This document shows positions 16,600 through 26,085 of a stretch of 64,000 nucleotides of DNA, piece by piece. Where the stretch lies: the NCBI RefSeq assembly GCF_003850345.1, contig NZ_CP027707.1:3596001-3660000 (forward strand), read 5' to 3'. Position 1 is the first letter of the stretch. Each line of letters begins with the position of its first letter. The stretch comes from Pseudomonas chlororaphis subsp. piscium. GTDB taxonomy: Bacteria; Pseudomonadota; Gammaproteobacteria; Pseudomonadales; Pseudomonadaceae. The notes under the pieces were generated by a model. That model searched no databases. It was given only the letters and a program-made list of their open reading frames with translations, and had not been told where the DNA came from. A program made the translations under genes and the position numbers.

Positions 16600-18413
16600 G
16601 CGCCTGGGTTCCGTGTCGGGGCCTGATACTGGCGGCTCATGCTCAAGCCGCCCGGGGCCGTCGGGGCCGAGGTTTTTTCCCGCTGCTGCTGTTCCTGGGG
16701 CTGGGCCTGGTTTTGATTTTGCGCCTGAGCCTGGGCACCGCTGGACAGTGCCTTGAGCACTTCCTGGCTCGGGCCGAAGGCCTGCAGGCGCCCTTCGTTC
16801 AGCACCAGCAGCTTGTCGGCCTGGGCCAGCGCCGAGGAGCGATGGGTCACCAGGATCACGCTGGTGCCCTGGGCCTTCATCTGCGCGATGGCCGACGCCA
16901 GGGCGCTTTCGCCCACGGTGTCGAGGTTGGAGTTCGGCTCGTCGAGCACCACCAGGCGCGGCTGGCCATACAGCGCCCGGGCCAGGGCCACGCGCTGCTT
17001 CTGGCCGCCGGACAGGCCGCTGCCGTCATCCCCCAGCAAGGTGTCGTAGCCCTGGGGCAGGCGCAGGATCAGCTCGTGCACGCCAGCCTGTTGCGCGGCC
17101 TGCACCACCTTCTGCGGGTCGGCCTCCTGAAAGCGCGCGATGTTCTCGGCGATGCTCCCGGAAAACAGCTCGATGTCCTGGGGCAGGTAACCGATGTGAG
17201 GCCCCAGCTCGTTGCGGTTCCAGCGATGGATATCGGCGCCGTCCAGGCGCACCGTGCCAGCCAGGGTCGGCCATACGCCCACCAGCACCCGGGCCAGCGT
17301 GGACTTGCCGGAGCCGGAAGCGCCGAGCACCCCCAGCACCTCCCCCGCCCCGAGGTTGAAGCTGACCTGCTGCAAGGTCGCCATGCGCTTGCCCGGCGGA
17401 CCGGCGCTGACCTGCTCGAAGCTCACCTGGCCCTTGGGCGCGGGCAGCGACATCGCCGTGTCGCTCGGCGGGAAGGCTTGCAGCAGCGAGTCCAGGCGCT
17501 GGTAGGCCAGCTTCGCGGAGCTCCACTGCTTCCACACGGCGATCAACTGGTCGATCGGGCTCAGTACCCGGCCCATCAGGATCGAGCCGGCGATCATCAT
17601 GCCGGCGGTCATGTCGCCCTTGATCACCAGCAAGGCGCCCAGGCCCAGCACCAGCGATTGCAGGCACAGGCGCAGGGTCTTGCTCAGCGAGCTGATGACC
17701 GCGCCGGTGTCGCTGGCCTGGTTCTGCAGGCCGAGAAAGCGCGAATGCACCTCGAACCAGCGCTTGCGCAGCGCGCCGAGCATGCCCATGGCCTGGATGG
17801 TCTCGGCGTTGTGCAGGTGGCTGGTGGCCAGTTGCGTGGACTTCTGCGAATAACCGCTGGCCTCGCCCAAAGGCTTCTTGGTCATCGCCTCGTTGAGGTA
17901 CGCCAGGGCGATCAGCAATACCGCGCCCGCGGTGGCGAACACCCCCAGCCAGGTATTGAACAGAAAGATCACGAACAGGTAGATGGGGAACCAGGGCGCG
18001 TCGAAGAAGGCGAACAGCGCCGGCCCGGTGACGAACTGGCGGATATGGGTCAGGTCGCCCAGGGACTGCCCGGCATGCCCTTCGCCGCGAAACAGGTTGC
18101 GTTCGAACGCCGCCTGGTAGACCCGCAGGTTGAAACGCCGCTCCAGCTGGCTGCCGATGCGGATGACGATGAAGCTGCGCACCACCTCCAGCAGGCCGAT
18201 GAACGCGAAGAACCCGACCACCATCAGCGACAGCATCGCCAGGGTGGTTTCGTTCTGCGAGGAAAGTACCCGGTCGTAGACCTGGAGCATGTAGATCGAG
18301 GGGACCAGCATCAGCACGTTGATCAGGGCGGTGAAACACCCGACGCTGATCAGAATGCCTTTGTAATCGCCCAGTGCCTTGAACAGCGGTGCAGTGGTCT
18401 TCGCCATCTTCAT
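16596..18413 (-). CDS. aprD: Type I secretion ABC transporter AprD
   Basis: 605 residues. An N-terminal six-helix transmembrane domain (ILISVGCFTALINVLMLVPS onwards) is joined to an ATPase with Walker A GASGSGKST, signature LSGGQKQRVALARAL, Walker B LVVLDEPNSNLD and H-loop VTHRSS. The C-terminus has an unusual Gln-rich tail (QAQAQNQNQAQPQEQQQ). There is no peptidase C39 domain, as expected for RTX exporters that do not cleave their cargo. The start is ATG 18413 with AGGAAAG 6 bases before it. The 238 bases to inh are A+T-rich and may hold a second promoter. Confidence 0.95.
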   Translation of the reverse strand: MKMAKTTAPLFKALGDYKGILISVGCFTALINVLMLVPSIYMLQVYDRVLSSQNETTLAMLSLMVVGFFAFIGLLEVVRSFIVIRIGSQLERRFNLRVYQAAFERNLFRGEGHAGQSLGDLTHIRQFVTGPALFAFFDAPWFPIYLFVIFLFNTWLGVFATAGAVLLIALAYLNEAMTKKPLGEASGYSQKSTQLATSHLHNAETIQAMGMLGALRKRWFEVHSRFLGLQNQASDTGAVISSLSKTLRLCLQSLVLGLGALLVIKGDMTAGMMIAGSILMGRVLSPIDQLIAVWKQWSSAKLAYQRLDSLLQAFPPSDTAMSLPAPKGQVSFEQVSAGPPGKRMATLQQVSFNLGAGEVLGVLGASGSGKSTLARVLVGVWPTLAGTVRLDGADIHRWNRNELGPHIGYLPQDIELFSGSIAENIARFQEADPQKVVQAAQQAGVHELILRLPQGYDTLLGDDGSGLSGGQKQRVALARALYGQPRLVVLDEPNSNLDTVGESALASAIAQMKAQGTSVILVTHRSSALAQADKLLVLNEGRLQAFGPSQEVLKALSSGAQAQAQNQNQAQPQEQQQREKTSAPTAPGGLSMSRQYQAPTRNPGA

Positions 18414-18651
18414 TGGTCTTTCCTGAGCTGTATATCCCGTGCCAGGGGCGCAGGACAAATAAACCGCCCGTACTTGAGTCGGGACATTATTGGATTATTG
18501 TGACGGACAGGCGAAAGGACTCTACCGCCAGACGAAACGGAGTTCTAGTTATTTAGTTGTCTTTAATCGAACGAAGGACATCGCGTATATGGCACTGCCT
18601 TATACGCTTATCCATACAGATACATTTAAAGATGCATACAGCCGCGATTAT

Positions 18652-19035
18652 TCAGGGTGTACGCTGCAATATAATGGTTATGCCTGATTTCAAAGTGCCT
18701 TGATATAAGCCTTCTTTCTGACGACTTAAAAAGATGATCTTCGAGCCTTCTTTGCCGGTCACGGCAATACCGTCCGGCTCGGGAAACCAGCCGATGGCCG
18801 AATCGCCCAACCAGGCGGAAAAACACTCGGCACCGGCGCCCAGGGTGCCGTTCAGCTCGAGGTCCAGGGCACAGTGGTTGGCAGGTTGTGCCGGCTGCGA
18901 CAGTTGCCAGTGTCCGGCCAGTTCCGCGGGGTCCGCCAATCTCAGGCTGCTTGCCATGCTTGTCTCTCCATAAAACATCATCAGCGTCGCGATCAGGTAC
19001 GCGCCGGCCTTAGCGATCAAGGCAGTTCGAATCAT
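18652..19035 (-). CDS. inh: Periplasmic alkaline protease inhibitor Inh
   Basis: 127 residues including a signal peptide. The mature part begins near SSLRLADPAELAGHW, the N-terminal segment that in this family plugs the serralysin active-site cleft. Two cysteines (NHCALDLE, AECFSAW) would form the conserved disulfide of the 8-stranded barrel. It protects the cell from AprA. The start is ATG 19035; a TTG at 19080 would add residues before the signal peptide and is less likely. It lies 105 bases after aprA, with a weak hairpin (19091-19116) between them that may lower its expression. Confidence 0.92.
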   Translation of the reverse strand: MIRTALIAKAGAYLIATLMMFYGETSMASSLRLADPAELAGHWQLSQPAQPANHCALDLELNGTLGAGAECFSAWLGDSAIGWFPEPDGIAVTGKEGSKIIFLSRQKEGLYQGTLKSGITIILQRTP

Positions 19036-19140
19036 AAGGGGGTCGCTCCGGGCCACAGCCTCAGGCAGTTCGCCAGTCAATGCAAGGTCAGAGGGCGACG
19101 CCTGAGCGCCACCCTCCTCCTTTTACCTTACCGCAATGAC

Positions 19141-20589
19141 TCAGGCGACGATGTCGGTGTAGGCCGCCTGGCCGACGGTGCTGACCAGGAAGTCCGCCAC
19201 GCCGTGCCCGGAGAAGTCCACCGACAAGGTGCTGTTGCCAGCCGAGGTGCTGAGGATCGCGTCGCCGGCGTTACCGGTGAACGCGCTCACGAAGTGCAGC
19301 CCAGTGCCTTTGGTGATGCCAGTCAGATCGATCTTGTCCAGGCCGCTGACAAAATCCAGGATCTGGTCGGCCGCGCCCGGAGCGGAGTCCGAGCTGGCAC
19401 CGAAGACGAAGGTATCGGCACCCGCGCCACCCCAGAGTTTGTCCGCCCCGCCAGCGCCGTAGAGGATGTCGTTGCCGGCACCGCCCTTGAGCTCGTTGGC
19501 CACGTTGTTGCCGATCAGCAGGTCGTTGCCCGAACCGCCGATGGCATTCTCGACAGTGACGCCCTTGGCGATGGACACGTTGCCCACCAGGCCGCCAACG
19601 TCGGAGAACGAGGTCTCATTGAGGTTGATCTTCTGGTTTTGGGTAAAACCGGAGAAGTCCAGGGTGTCCTTGCCGCCCGCGTCCCATACCGAGAACACCA
19701 GCTTGTCCGCCGACGAGGTCGCGCTGAGGAAATCGCGACCGGTGTTGGAGTTGAAGCCGTAGGTGGTGTCGCCGGTACGGATGCTGGTGTTAGCCCCGTA
19801 GAGCTTCTGGATCGCCGCGATATCGTCCATCAGCGGGCCGGACGAATAGGCTTCGACGCCGGCCTTGCTGAAGTTCTGGCTGGTATTGCTTTCGCTCCAG
19901 TAGCTCATGACGCTGTAACCGCGCGTGTCCTGTCCATAGACCGCGTCGTTATAGGTCGGGTTGCCATTCCCGGCGTTGTAGTCGCCAGGGTGAGCCAGGC
20001 CCAGGGTGTGGCCGATCTCGTGGGTCAGCGTCTGCCGGCCGTAGTTGTTCAGATCGGGGTTCTTGTTCTGGGTATAGCCGCTGTTGATCAGGTACCAGGA
20101 AGTACCGTCGTAGCCAGCACCAGTGCCCGGCAGGTAGGCGAAGGCCGCCGCGCCATCCTGACCGCCGCTGTAGTTGCCGAAGGTCATGTGACCGTCACCA
20201 CCGGAAGCCTTTTCGGTGAAGGTGACGTTGGCCACGTCGGCCCAGGATTGCATGGACAGCACGGCCTGGGCTTTCTGCTGGGCGCTGAACTGGCTGAACC
20301 CGGAGATGCCATGCTTGTACATGGTGCTCGAGGAGGCTGAGGTGAGGAAAGTATAGGTCAGTTCGATCTTGCCGTTGCCGTTGAGATCCTGGTACGCGGC
20401 ACCGTCGCGCAGCAGCTGGGTGGCTGCCTGATCGACCGAGTAGGAGGGTTTGCCATTGACCGTCAGATTGCCACCCCGGTCATACTGATGGCTGAAGCTA
20501 TTGATCTGGTTGTAAGCCGAACTTGCCGCGGCCAAGGGCACGAGTTCTTGTTCGGCGGTCACAATAGCTTTCGATTTAACTTTCGACAT
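19141..20589 (-). CDS. aprA: Extracellular alkaline metalloprotease AprA (serralysin)
   Basis: 482 residues. A short N-terminal propeptide precedes the catalytic domain with zinc motif [14 protein letters not shown] (around residue 190) and Met-turn SVMSYW. RTX repeats follow ([37 protein letters not shown]). The C-terminus ends DIVA, the classic serralysin secretion signal for the AprDEF exporter. Calcium-dependent secreted protease; in related biocontrol strains it is a virulence and spoilage factor. The start is ATG 20589, which has AAGGAAG upstream. Confidence 0.97.
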   Translation of the reverse strand: MSKVKSKAIVTAEQELVPLAAASSAYNQINSFSHQYDRGGNLTVNGKPSYSVDQAATQLLRDGAAYQDLNGNGKIELTYTFLTSASSSTMYKHGISGFSQFSAQQKAQAVLSMQSWADVANVTFTEKASGGDGHMTFGNYSGGQDGAAAFAYLPGTGAGYDGTSWYLINSGYTQNKNPDLNNYGRQTLTHEIGHTLGLAHPGDYNAGNGNPTYNDAVYGQDTRGYSVMSYWSESNTSQNFSKAGVEAYSSGPLMDDIAAIQKLYGANTSIRTGDTTYGFNSNTGRDFLSATSSADKLVFSVWDAGGKDTLDFSGFTQNQKINLNETSFSDVGGLVGNVSIAKGVTVENAIGGSGNDLLIGNNVANELKGGAGNDILYGAGGADKLWGGAGADTFVFGASSDSAPGAADQILDFVSGLDKIDLTGITKGTGLHFVSAFTGNAGDAILSTSAGNSTLSVDFSGHGVADFLVSTVGQAAYTDIVA

Positions 20590-20595
20590 AAACAC

Positions 20596-20605
20596 ACTTC
20601 CTTGT
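20596..20605 (-). promoter_or_regulatory. RsmA/RsmE-type site covering the aprA ribosome binding site
   Basis: On the minus strand ACAAGGAAGT fits the consensus A/U-CANGGANG-U/A at every position and includes the Shine-Dalgarno of aprA. A second, weaker candidate (ATAGGACGAT) lies in the loop of a 6-bp hairpin GGCGAG/CTCGCC at 20645-20668. Gac/Rsm control of aprA is established in related strains; that both sites work here is inferred. Confidence 0.6.
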
Positions 20606-20700
20606 AATCAATGGAACAGTTTTTGTCCGATAGCGACAATCCCTGGCGAGATCGTCCTATCACTCGCCCTATCCGGGCGTAAGCAACCTGACACAATTTG

Positions 20701-20735
20701 AAATCAGGCGTCCACTACTTTTTGACGCCTGATTT
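20701..20735 (-). terminator. Perfect 12-bp hairpin between the peptidase gene and aprA
   Basis: AAATCAGGCGTC and GACGCCTGATTT pair perfectly around an 11-base loop containing a T5 stretch. It lies about 150 bases past the stop of the upstream peptidase gene and about 110 before the aprA start. It is probably a terminator for the upstream operon; a role in the aprA leader is possible. The remaining 20736-20888 is A+T-rich and shows no gene. Confidence 0.5.
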
Positions 20736-20888
20736 TCGCTGTTCCAGCAAACTCCCGAAAACAATGACTGGTGAGTCGAAATATTCTTTAAGCCTCAATG
20801 CCCCCTGGTAATTGTCCGACAATCTCGAATTTAAATATTAAATAACAGTACAGATAGTTTTGCAGACTGCGTCGCAGTTTTTAGTTCA

Positions 20889-21989
20889 TCAAGGCTTGTT
20901 CCATCCAGTTAGTTTCATGGCTTCTAACAAGGTTTCCCCGGTCAGTGCCGGAACGCTCGCGCCACTGTCCGCGGTCATCGGCTCGCCCGCCAGCAAGGCA
21001 TTGACGATGGCCTCCTCCACCGCTTCGGCGGCGGCGCTGAACAGGGCCGAGATGTAATCGTTGTTGAGCATCGCCAGGGGTGTGCTGAAGGGCACGCCCT
21101 GGCGCCCGTAGGCGGAAGGCGGCAGGTCGCGGTTGCCGGTGGCGAAGGCCAGGAAGATATCGCCGCTGGAATCTTCGGTACCGCCGCCGGTGCGGGCGAT
21201 GCCGATCGACGCGCGCTGCGCCAGGCGCTGGCACTGGTGCGGCAGCAAGGGCGCGTCGGTGGCCAGGATCACCACGATCGAGCCCATGCCCGGCGTGCCG
21301 CGCTGGGCGAAGGGCGACGGGAGACCGGTCAATTGCCGTCCCACCGGATAGCCGTCGACCCGCAACTCCTCGCGCTTGCCGTGGTTGGCCTGGACCAGCG
21401 CGCCGACCGTGTAGCCGCCCTGCTCCCCCGGCACCTGGCGCGAAGCCGTGCCGATCCCGCCCTTGAACTCATGGCAGATCATTCCGGTGCCGCCGCCCAC
21501 CGCGCCCTCGCGCACCGGCCCGGACTCGGCATTGTCCAGGGCCTCGCGCACCTGCTGCGGGCCGACATGCTGGCCCCAGATATCGTTGAGCAGACCGTCG
21601 TAGGTCTCCATCACCACCGGCATGCACCAGTACTCCGAGGGGTCCGCCAGGCTCCGGTGTTCCTCGGCGATCAGCGCATCGCGCACCACGCCGACGCTGT
21701 GGGTGTTGGTGATGGCCAGCGGTGTGGTCAGCAGGCCCGCTTCGCGGATCCACTCCAGCCCGGTGGCATCGCCGTTGCCGTTGAGCACATGGCAGCCGGC
21801 GAAACAGGGTTGCAGCCGGGCAAACCCTTCGCGGGGCTGGATCAGGGTCACCCCGGTACGCACCTGCTTGCCGTCAACCGTGGTCCTGAGGGTGCTGTGG
21901 CCCACCCGTACCCCCGGAACATCGGTGATGGCATTGAAGGGGCCGGGAGTACCCAGGCCCAGGCTGATCCCCAATTGACGTGCGCGCAT
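20889..21989 (-). CDS. P1/S58 family aminopeptidase (DmpA/BapA type)
   Basis: 366 residues. The N-terminus (GLGTPGPFNAITDVPGVRVGH) and GNGDATGLEWI are typical of DmpA-fold N-terminal nucleophile hydrolases. The predicted self-cleavage point is Gly|Ser in GTPGMGSIVVILATDAP, making the Ser the nucleophile of the beta chain. Family members remove D-amino acids, beta-amino acids or small L-residues from peptides. It starts 9 bases after the permease gene with AAGGAG before the ATG, so the two form an operon: uptake followed by hydrolysis, or use of the released amino acid. Which residue is cleaved cannot be read from the sequence. Confidence 0.88.
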   Translation of the reverse strand: MRARQLGISLGLGTPGPFNAITDVPGVRVGHSTLRTTVDGKQVRTGVTLIQPREGFARLQPCFAGCHVLNGNGDATGLEWIREAGLLTTPLAITNTHSVGVVRDALIAEEHRSLADPSEYWCMPVVMETYDGLLNDIWGQHVGPQQVREALDNAESGPVREGAVGGGTGMICHEFKGGIGTASRQVPGEQGGYTVGALVQANHGKREELRVDGYPVGRQLTGLPSPFAQRGTPGMGSIVVILATDAPLLPHQCQRLAQRASIGIARTGGGTEDSSGDIFLAFATGNRDLPPSAYGRQGVPFSTPLAMLNNDYISALFSAAAEAVEEAIVNALLAGEPMTADSGASVPALTGETLLEAMKLTGWNKP

Positions 21990-21998
21990 GACTTCTCC

Positions 21999-23363
21999 TT
22001 AGAGTTTCTGGAACGCCGGGCTGAACCGGCCGTTGGTGCCATACAGGATCACCGACAGCGCCAGCAGGCCGACGATCACCATGATGTCCCTGAGCGAAGC
22101 GTCCAGGAACAGATTGAACAACAGATAACCAGCGCCGATCACTGCCAGCAGCGCCGGCAACGGCCACAGCGGCATGCGGTACGGATGCTCGCGATCGCGC
22201 AGCAGCACCCGGCTCATCAGCGCGCTGAGGGCGACGATCAGGTACACCAGCATGATCAGCAGCACGCTGAACGAGGTCAGGTCGGCCAGGTTCGAGCTGA
22301 AACTGAGTACCGCCGAGGGAATGGCCAGGAACAGCGTGGCCAGCCACGGCGAATCCCAGCGCGGATGAATCCGCGTGAACAGGCGGTTGATGCCCGGCGT
22401 CCACAAGGCATCGCGGCCGCTGGAGAACACCACCCGGCCGATCTGGATCACGATGGCGACAATGGCGTTGAACACCGACAGGAAGATCCCGGCGCTGACC
22501 ACCCGCGACAGGGTTTCGTTGCCGTGGCTGGTGAGCAGGTAGCCGATGGGATCGGGGCTGGCGAGCATCGCGCTGAGGGACGGCGCGCCGATCAGCAGCG
22601 CGGTCAGCGGCACCAGCTCGATGATCACCACCAGCGCCAGCGACCAGAGCACCGCCTTGTGTACGCCCTGCCCCTTGCATTTCATGTCTTCGGCCAGCAG
22701 CACCGCCGGGCCGTAACCGTTGTAGGAAAACAGGCCGATGCCCACCGCGCCGATCACCAGGGCCCAGGGCGCCAGCTGCAACACGCCGTTTTCGACGATC
22801 TGCGGCTGCAGCAGGATGCTCGCCGGCTGCGAGGCATTGCCGAAGCCCAGGAAGACGATCACCAGCAAGGCAGCGATCTCCAGCAGCAGGCAGGTGCCGG
22901 TGATCCAGGCGTTGAGCTTGATATTAAGGATGCCCAGCGCATAGCTGCAGATCACTATCACCAGGGCCACGGTCTGCGAATCGAAGCGCGTGCCCAGGGC
23001 ATTGTTCAGGTAAGTCGCGGCGCCAGTAGCCAGCACCGGCGGAATGAACAGCAGCATCACCAGCACCGTGAGAAAGGTCGCGTACCCGGCCATGCCGCCG
23101 AATACCCGCTTGGCGTACACATACTCGCCGCCGGCGCTGTTGTGGGCGCGGCCCAGTTCGGCGTAGCAGAAGGCGAACATCAAGGCCAGCAGCCCCGCCA
23201 TGACAAAGGCCAGGAATACCCCGCTGCCGGCCTGGTGAATGGCGAACGGCGCGATGACGAAGACCGAACTGGCCGGAGTCACGCCCGACACGGTAATGGC
23301 CACTACATCGAACACGCTCAGCGTGGGTTTCAGGGCGCCTTCCGGCGCGCAGGGAGAGCTCAT
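21999..23363 (-). CDS. APC-superfamily amino acid/amine permease
   Basis: 454 residues with about 12 hydrophobic segments. The first helix has the APC substrate-binding pattern TVSGVTPASSVFVIAP, followed by GSGVFLAFVMAG and the AELGRAHNSAGGEYVYAKRVFG loop. ATG 23363 has GAGGA 8 bases upstream. First gene of the operon with the peptidase and divergent from a LuxR-type regulator, which is the likely controller. Substrate unknown. Confidence 0.88.
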   Translation of the reverse strand: MSSPCAPEGALKPTLSVFDVVAITVSGVTPASSVFVIAPFAIHQAGSGVFLAFVMAGLLALMFAFCYAELGRAHNSAGGEYVYAKRVFGGMAGYATFLTVLVMLLFIPPVLATGAATYLNNALGTRFDSQTVALVIVICSYALGILNIKLNAWITGTCLLLEIAALLVIVFLGFGNASQPASILLQPQIVENGVLQLAPWALVIGAVGIGLFSYNGYGPAVLLAEDMKCKGQGVHKAVLWSLALVVIIELVPLTALLIGAPSLSAMLASPDPIGYLLTSHGNETLSRVVSAGIFLSVFNAIVAIVIQIGRVVFSSGRDALWTPGINRLFTRIHPRWDSPWLATLFLAIPSAVLSFSSNLADLTSFSVLLIMLVYLIVALSALMSRVLLRDREHPYRMPLWPLPALLAVIGAGYLLFNLFLDASLRDIMVIVGLLALSVILYGTNGRFSPAFQKL

Positions 23364-23480
23364 GTCGTTATCCTCGTGGTTATTTTTGGTTTGAGGCAGA
23401 AACGAAGAACGTCAGGCAGATGCGCTCTGGGTCGCACTTGATGGAGGCCACTTTAGGCAGCCGGGGGCACAGGGCCAATT

Positions 23481-23490
23481 CCCCTATTGG
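23481..23490 (+). promoter_or_regulatory. CCCCTATTGG motif in the permease/LuxR divergent region
   Basis: CCCCTATTGGAG, a partial CYCC-n4-GGRG palindrome, with a second C5 tract 8 bases on. It lies between the divergent permease and LuxR genes. Related cores (CCCCWATAG) occur at 54224-54237 and 57707-57720 near a similar LuxR gene. Tentative operator. Confidence 0.35.
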
Positions 23491-23620
23491 AGTACTCCCC
23501 CTTGACGTGGCCGGGCAAATCGCCGAAACCGTGCTTCCACCTGGCGAAAAGCAGCACGCCAGATCACAACGGCATCGACGCGGAGCCACTTATTTGATCA
23601 CTCTGTTCAGGGAAATCGGC

Positions 23621-24397
23621 ATGCATGCCGGACTCGGGCGCACCCTCTCGCAGATCGGCGGCGAGCGCTTCTGGAAGCAACTGGTGCTGTTGCTGCACCA
23701 GGCCTTGCCGTTCGATAACGCCCTGGCGATCTTCTATCCCCATAACGGCCTGCCCATTGCCCTCGAGGAATACGATGCCGAGCCTTCGGACAAGCCGGCG
23801 TCGATGCTCACCTACCTCAACGGCCTGTACCTGCTGGACCCGTTTTTCCAGGCCTGCCGCGAGGGCTACCCCAGCGGTCTGTACCGCCTGGAAGAAGTGG
23901 CGCCGGACCATTTCCGGCAGACCGAGTATTTTTCCAGCTACTTCCACGACAATGTGCTGGAGGACGAGCTGCAGTTCATCCTGCAGGTCCCGGAGGCCGG
24001 CACCCTGTCCCTGTCCCTGGGCATGCAGCGGCCGTTCAGCGCCGAAGAAATCGGCCAGCTCACCACCTTCTCGGCCTGGGTCCTGCCGCTGATGCAGCAG
24101 CATTGGCAGCAGAGCCACCAGCGCCCGCCAGCGCCCGCCGCGGAAGAAATGGCCAGCCAGATCCGCGACGCCCTGAGCCATTTCGGCTGTGGTGTGCTGT
24201 CGGACCGGGAAGTGGAAATCGCCCGGCTGATCCTCCGTGGGTTTTCCTCCAAGGCCATGGCCGAGCGGCTGAAGATCTCGCCGGACACCATCAAGGTGCA
24301 CCGGCGCCATCTCTACGCCAAGCTGGACATCTCCTCACAGCCAGAACTGTTCTCGCTGTTTATCCAGTCCCTGGGGCACGACCTGGAAAACCCCTGA
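23621..24397 (+). CDS. LuxR-type transcriptional regulator
   Basis: About 258 residues from ATG 23621. The N-terminal half is a PAS/GAF-like sensor module without quorum-sensing hallmarks (LYLLDPFFQACREGYPSGLYRLEEV). The C-terminal LuxR helix-turn-helix is intact: LSDREVEIARLILRGFSSKA, then SPDTIKVHRRHLYAKLDISS. The open frame extends upstream without a convincing start. Divergent from the permease-peptidase operon, so probably its regulator. The DNA-reading helix is close to that of the LuxR gene at 54563 (VKVHRRNIYAKLGV), suggesting similar target sites. Confidence 0.85.
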   Translation: MHAGLGRTLSQIGGERFWKQLVLLLHQALPFDNALAIFYPHNGLPIALEEYDAEPSDKPASMLTYLNGLYLLDPFFQACREGYPSGLYRLEEVAPDHFRQTEYFSSYFHDNVLEDELQFILQVPEAGTLSLSLGMQRPFSAEEIGQLTTFSAWVLPLMQQHWQQSHQRPPAPAAEEMASQIRDALSHFGCGVLSDREVEIARLILRGFSSKAMAERLKISPDTIKVHRRHLYAKLDISSQPELFSLFIQSLGHDLENP

Positions 24398-24404
24398 ATG
24401 CCCC

Positions 24405-25343
24405 TCAGGCGTTCAGCGAATGGGCCCGGTAATCCCGTGGCGACTGCTCGAAATGCTTCTTGAAGGTACGGCTGAAGTGCGCCGAGTCGGTGAACCCCCA
24501 CTTGAAGGCAATGTCGGTGATCGACTCATGGCGCAGGCGCGGGTTACTCAGGTCCGCCGCGCTGCGGTCGAGGCGCGCGCGCTGGATGAAACGGCAGACG
24601 CTGTCGCCCTGCTCTTCGAACAACCGGTATAGCTGGCGCACCGAAATATTCATCTGGCTGGCCAATGACACCGGGGTCAGGCCGGGCTCGGTGAGGGATT
24701 GGTTGATCAACTGCCGGGCCTGGCTGCGCAGGCAACCGCCGTGCTGGCTGTCGTAGCCGTCGAGGCTCGCGCCGGGAGTCTGGCGCAGGGTCGGGCCGAG
24801 CAAGGCGATCAACGCTTCCTGCAACGCCTGGCCTTCCTGCTGGGCGGCGCAACCTTGCAGTTCGTCGCCGCAGATCTGCTCCACCAGCAGGCGCATCAAG
24901 CGGCCACTGGCGCAATTCTGCGAGAGCTTGCCGAACTTGCGCTGCTGCACCGGCAGATGGCGATACACCTCGTCCCGGGACAAATGCAGCGAGGCATGTT
25001 CGATCAGCCCGTGAGGGACGATTTCGCAGGCCCCGGCCGAGTCCAGCAAGGCCATTTCCCCGGGCGCCAGCTCGACGCGCTCGCCGCCCTGGCTAATCTG
25101 GGCATGGCCGCTGCGCTGCATGATCAGGAAACAGTGCCGGTCGTCTTCATGATCGACGCTGGTGCTTTTGCGCGAGATCAGTCCGGCATTGGTGCGGATC
25201 TGCGCCACCTCGAGGCCGGCGTAGTCGCGCAAGCCGACCTCGCCGATGAACAACGCCGAATTCAGCGCCTGGCGAGCGTCGAACCGACCGCAAACCCCCT
25301 GCAATGCGCCGACCCAGGAACCGAAACTATGCGAAGCAAGCAC
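24405..25343 (-). CDS. AraC-family regulator, FeaR-like
   Basis: 312 residues from GTG 25343, which has GGAGG 7-8 bases upstream. The N-terminal AraC-binding-like domain (RHCFLIMQRSGHAQISQGG, LAPGEMALLDSAG) is of the type found in FeaR, activator of aromatic amine oxidation. Two C-terminal HTH motifs follow: LTPVSLASQMNISVRQLYRLF and SITDIAFKWGFTDSAHFSRTF. It converges with the LuxR gene and precedes the amine/aldehyde genes 25.5-29.3 kb on the same strand, which it may control. Confidence 0.88.
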   Translation of the reverse strand: MLASHSFGSWVGALQGVCGRFDARQALNSALFIGEVGLRDYAGLEVAQIRTNAGLISRKSTSVDHEDDRHCFLIMQRSGHAQISQGGERVELAPGEMALLDSAGACEIVPHGLIEHASLHLSRDEVYRHLPVQQRKFGKLSQNCASGRLMRLLVEQICGDELQGCAAQQEGQALQEALIALLGPTLRQTPGASLDGYDSQHGGCLRSQARQLINQSLTEPGLTPVSLASQMNISVRQLYRLFEEQGDSVCRFIQRARLDRSAADLSNPRLRHESITDIAFKWGFTDSAHFSRTFKKHFEQSPRDYRAHSLNA

Positions 25344-25491
25344 TGTGCACCTCCAGAAGCCGGTTGAGACCGCCTTTGTTGTTATGGCGATATCATTAAC
25401 ATGTTATCTATTTGCCGGGCAAGGAAGCCCGGCGCAATGGATAGTCTGTTATAGCCTAAGCACGGGATATGCCAGCACGGGTGGGAATACT

Positions 25492-26085
25492 TCAGTGATC
25501 GCTCAACAGTGAATGCAGGCGCTGGAAAGCCGCCAGCAAGGCGCCGCGCTGCTCGGCGCTCAGGCGGATATAACGGCGGAAACCAGGCAGCCGGTTGACC
25601 ACCTCGCTGGCGCCGAAATGCTCCAGGCGCACCAGCCAGCCCTGCTCGTCGCGCTGCAATTGCAGGCGTTTGAAGTCCAGCGGCAACAGCGCCGCCAGCA
25701 GTTGCGGGTCGCTGTGCAACTGCTGCAACAGCCCTGCCCACTCTTGCTTCGCGCCCTGTTTCAGGCCAGCAGCGACGCCCTGGCGACGGATCGCGCCGGT
25801 ATGGCGGATATCGATCCGCGCCGGTGGCCCCGGCAAGCCGGGGACGCGCAGGCGAAACTCGCAGACCACCAGGTGCATCAGGAACTGCGCCTGTGGCAGC
25901 TCCTGGACCTCGAAATCGAGGCCCTCCTCGGCCCAGGTGAAGCGCGCTAGCCCGGGTGCCTGCGCGGCACAGTCGAGCCCCGACAAGTCGCGGCGCAACT
26001 GGTTCAGGGTCACCCCCGGACGATAGCCCGAGGGTGGCCGCCGCCAGAACTCAGAGAGGTTTTGCCGCCAGCTTGTACTGTTCAT
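25492..26085 (-). CDS. DUF3156-type protein of unknown function
   Basis: 197 residues from ATG 26085 (MNSTSWRQNLSEFWRRPPSGY). No signal peptide or membrane span; Arg- and Leu-rich alpha/beta composition. I associate this sequence type with DUF3156 proteins found beside amino acid permeases. It overlaps the 3' end of the permease gene by 35 bases, so the two are co-translated and probably functionally linked. Confidence 0.7.
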   Translation of the reverse strand: MNSTSWRQNLSEFWRRPPSGYRPGVTLNQLRRDLSGLDCAAQAPGLARFTWAEEGLDFEVQELPQAQFLMHLVVCEFRLRVPGLPGPPARIDIRHTGAIRRQGVAAGLKQGAKQEWAGLLQQLHSDPQLLAALLPLDFKRLQLQRDEQGWLVRLEHFGASEVVNRLPGFRRYIRLSAEQRGALLAAFQRLHSLLSDH

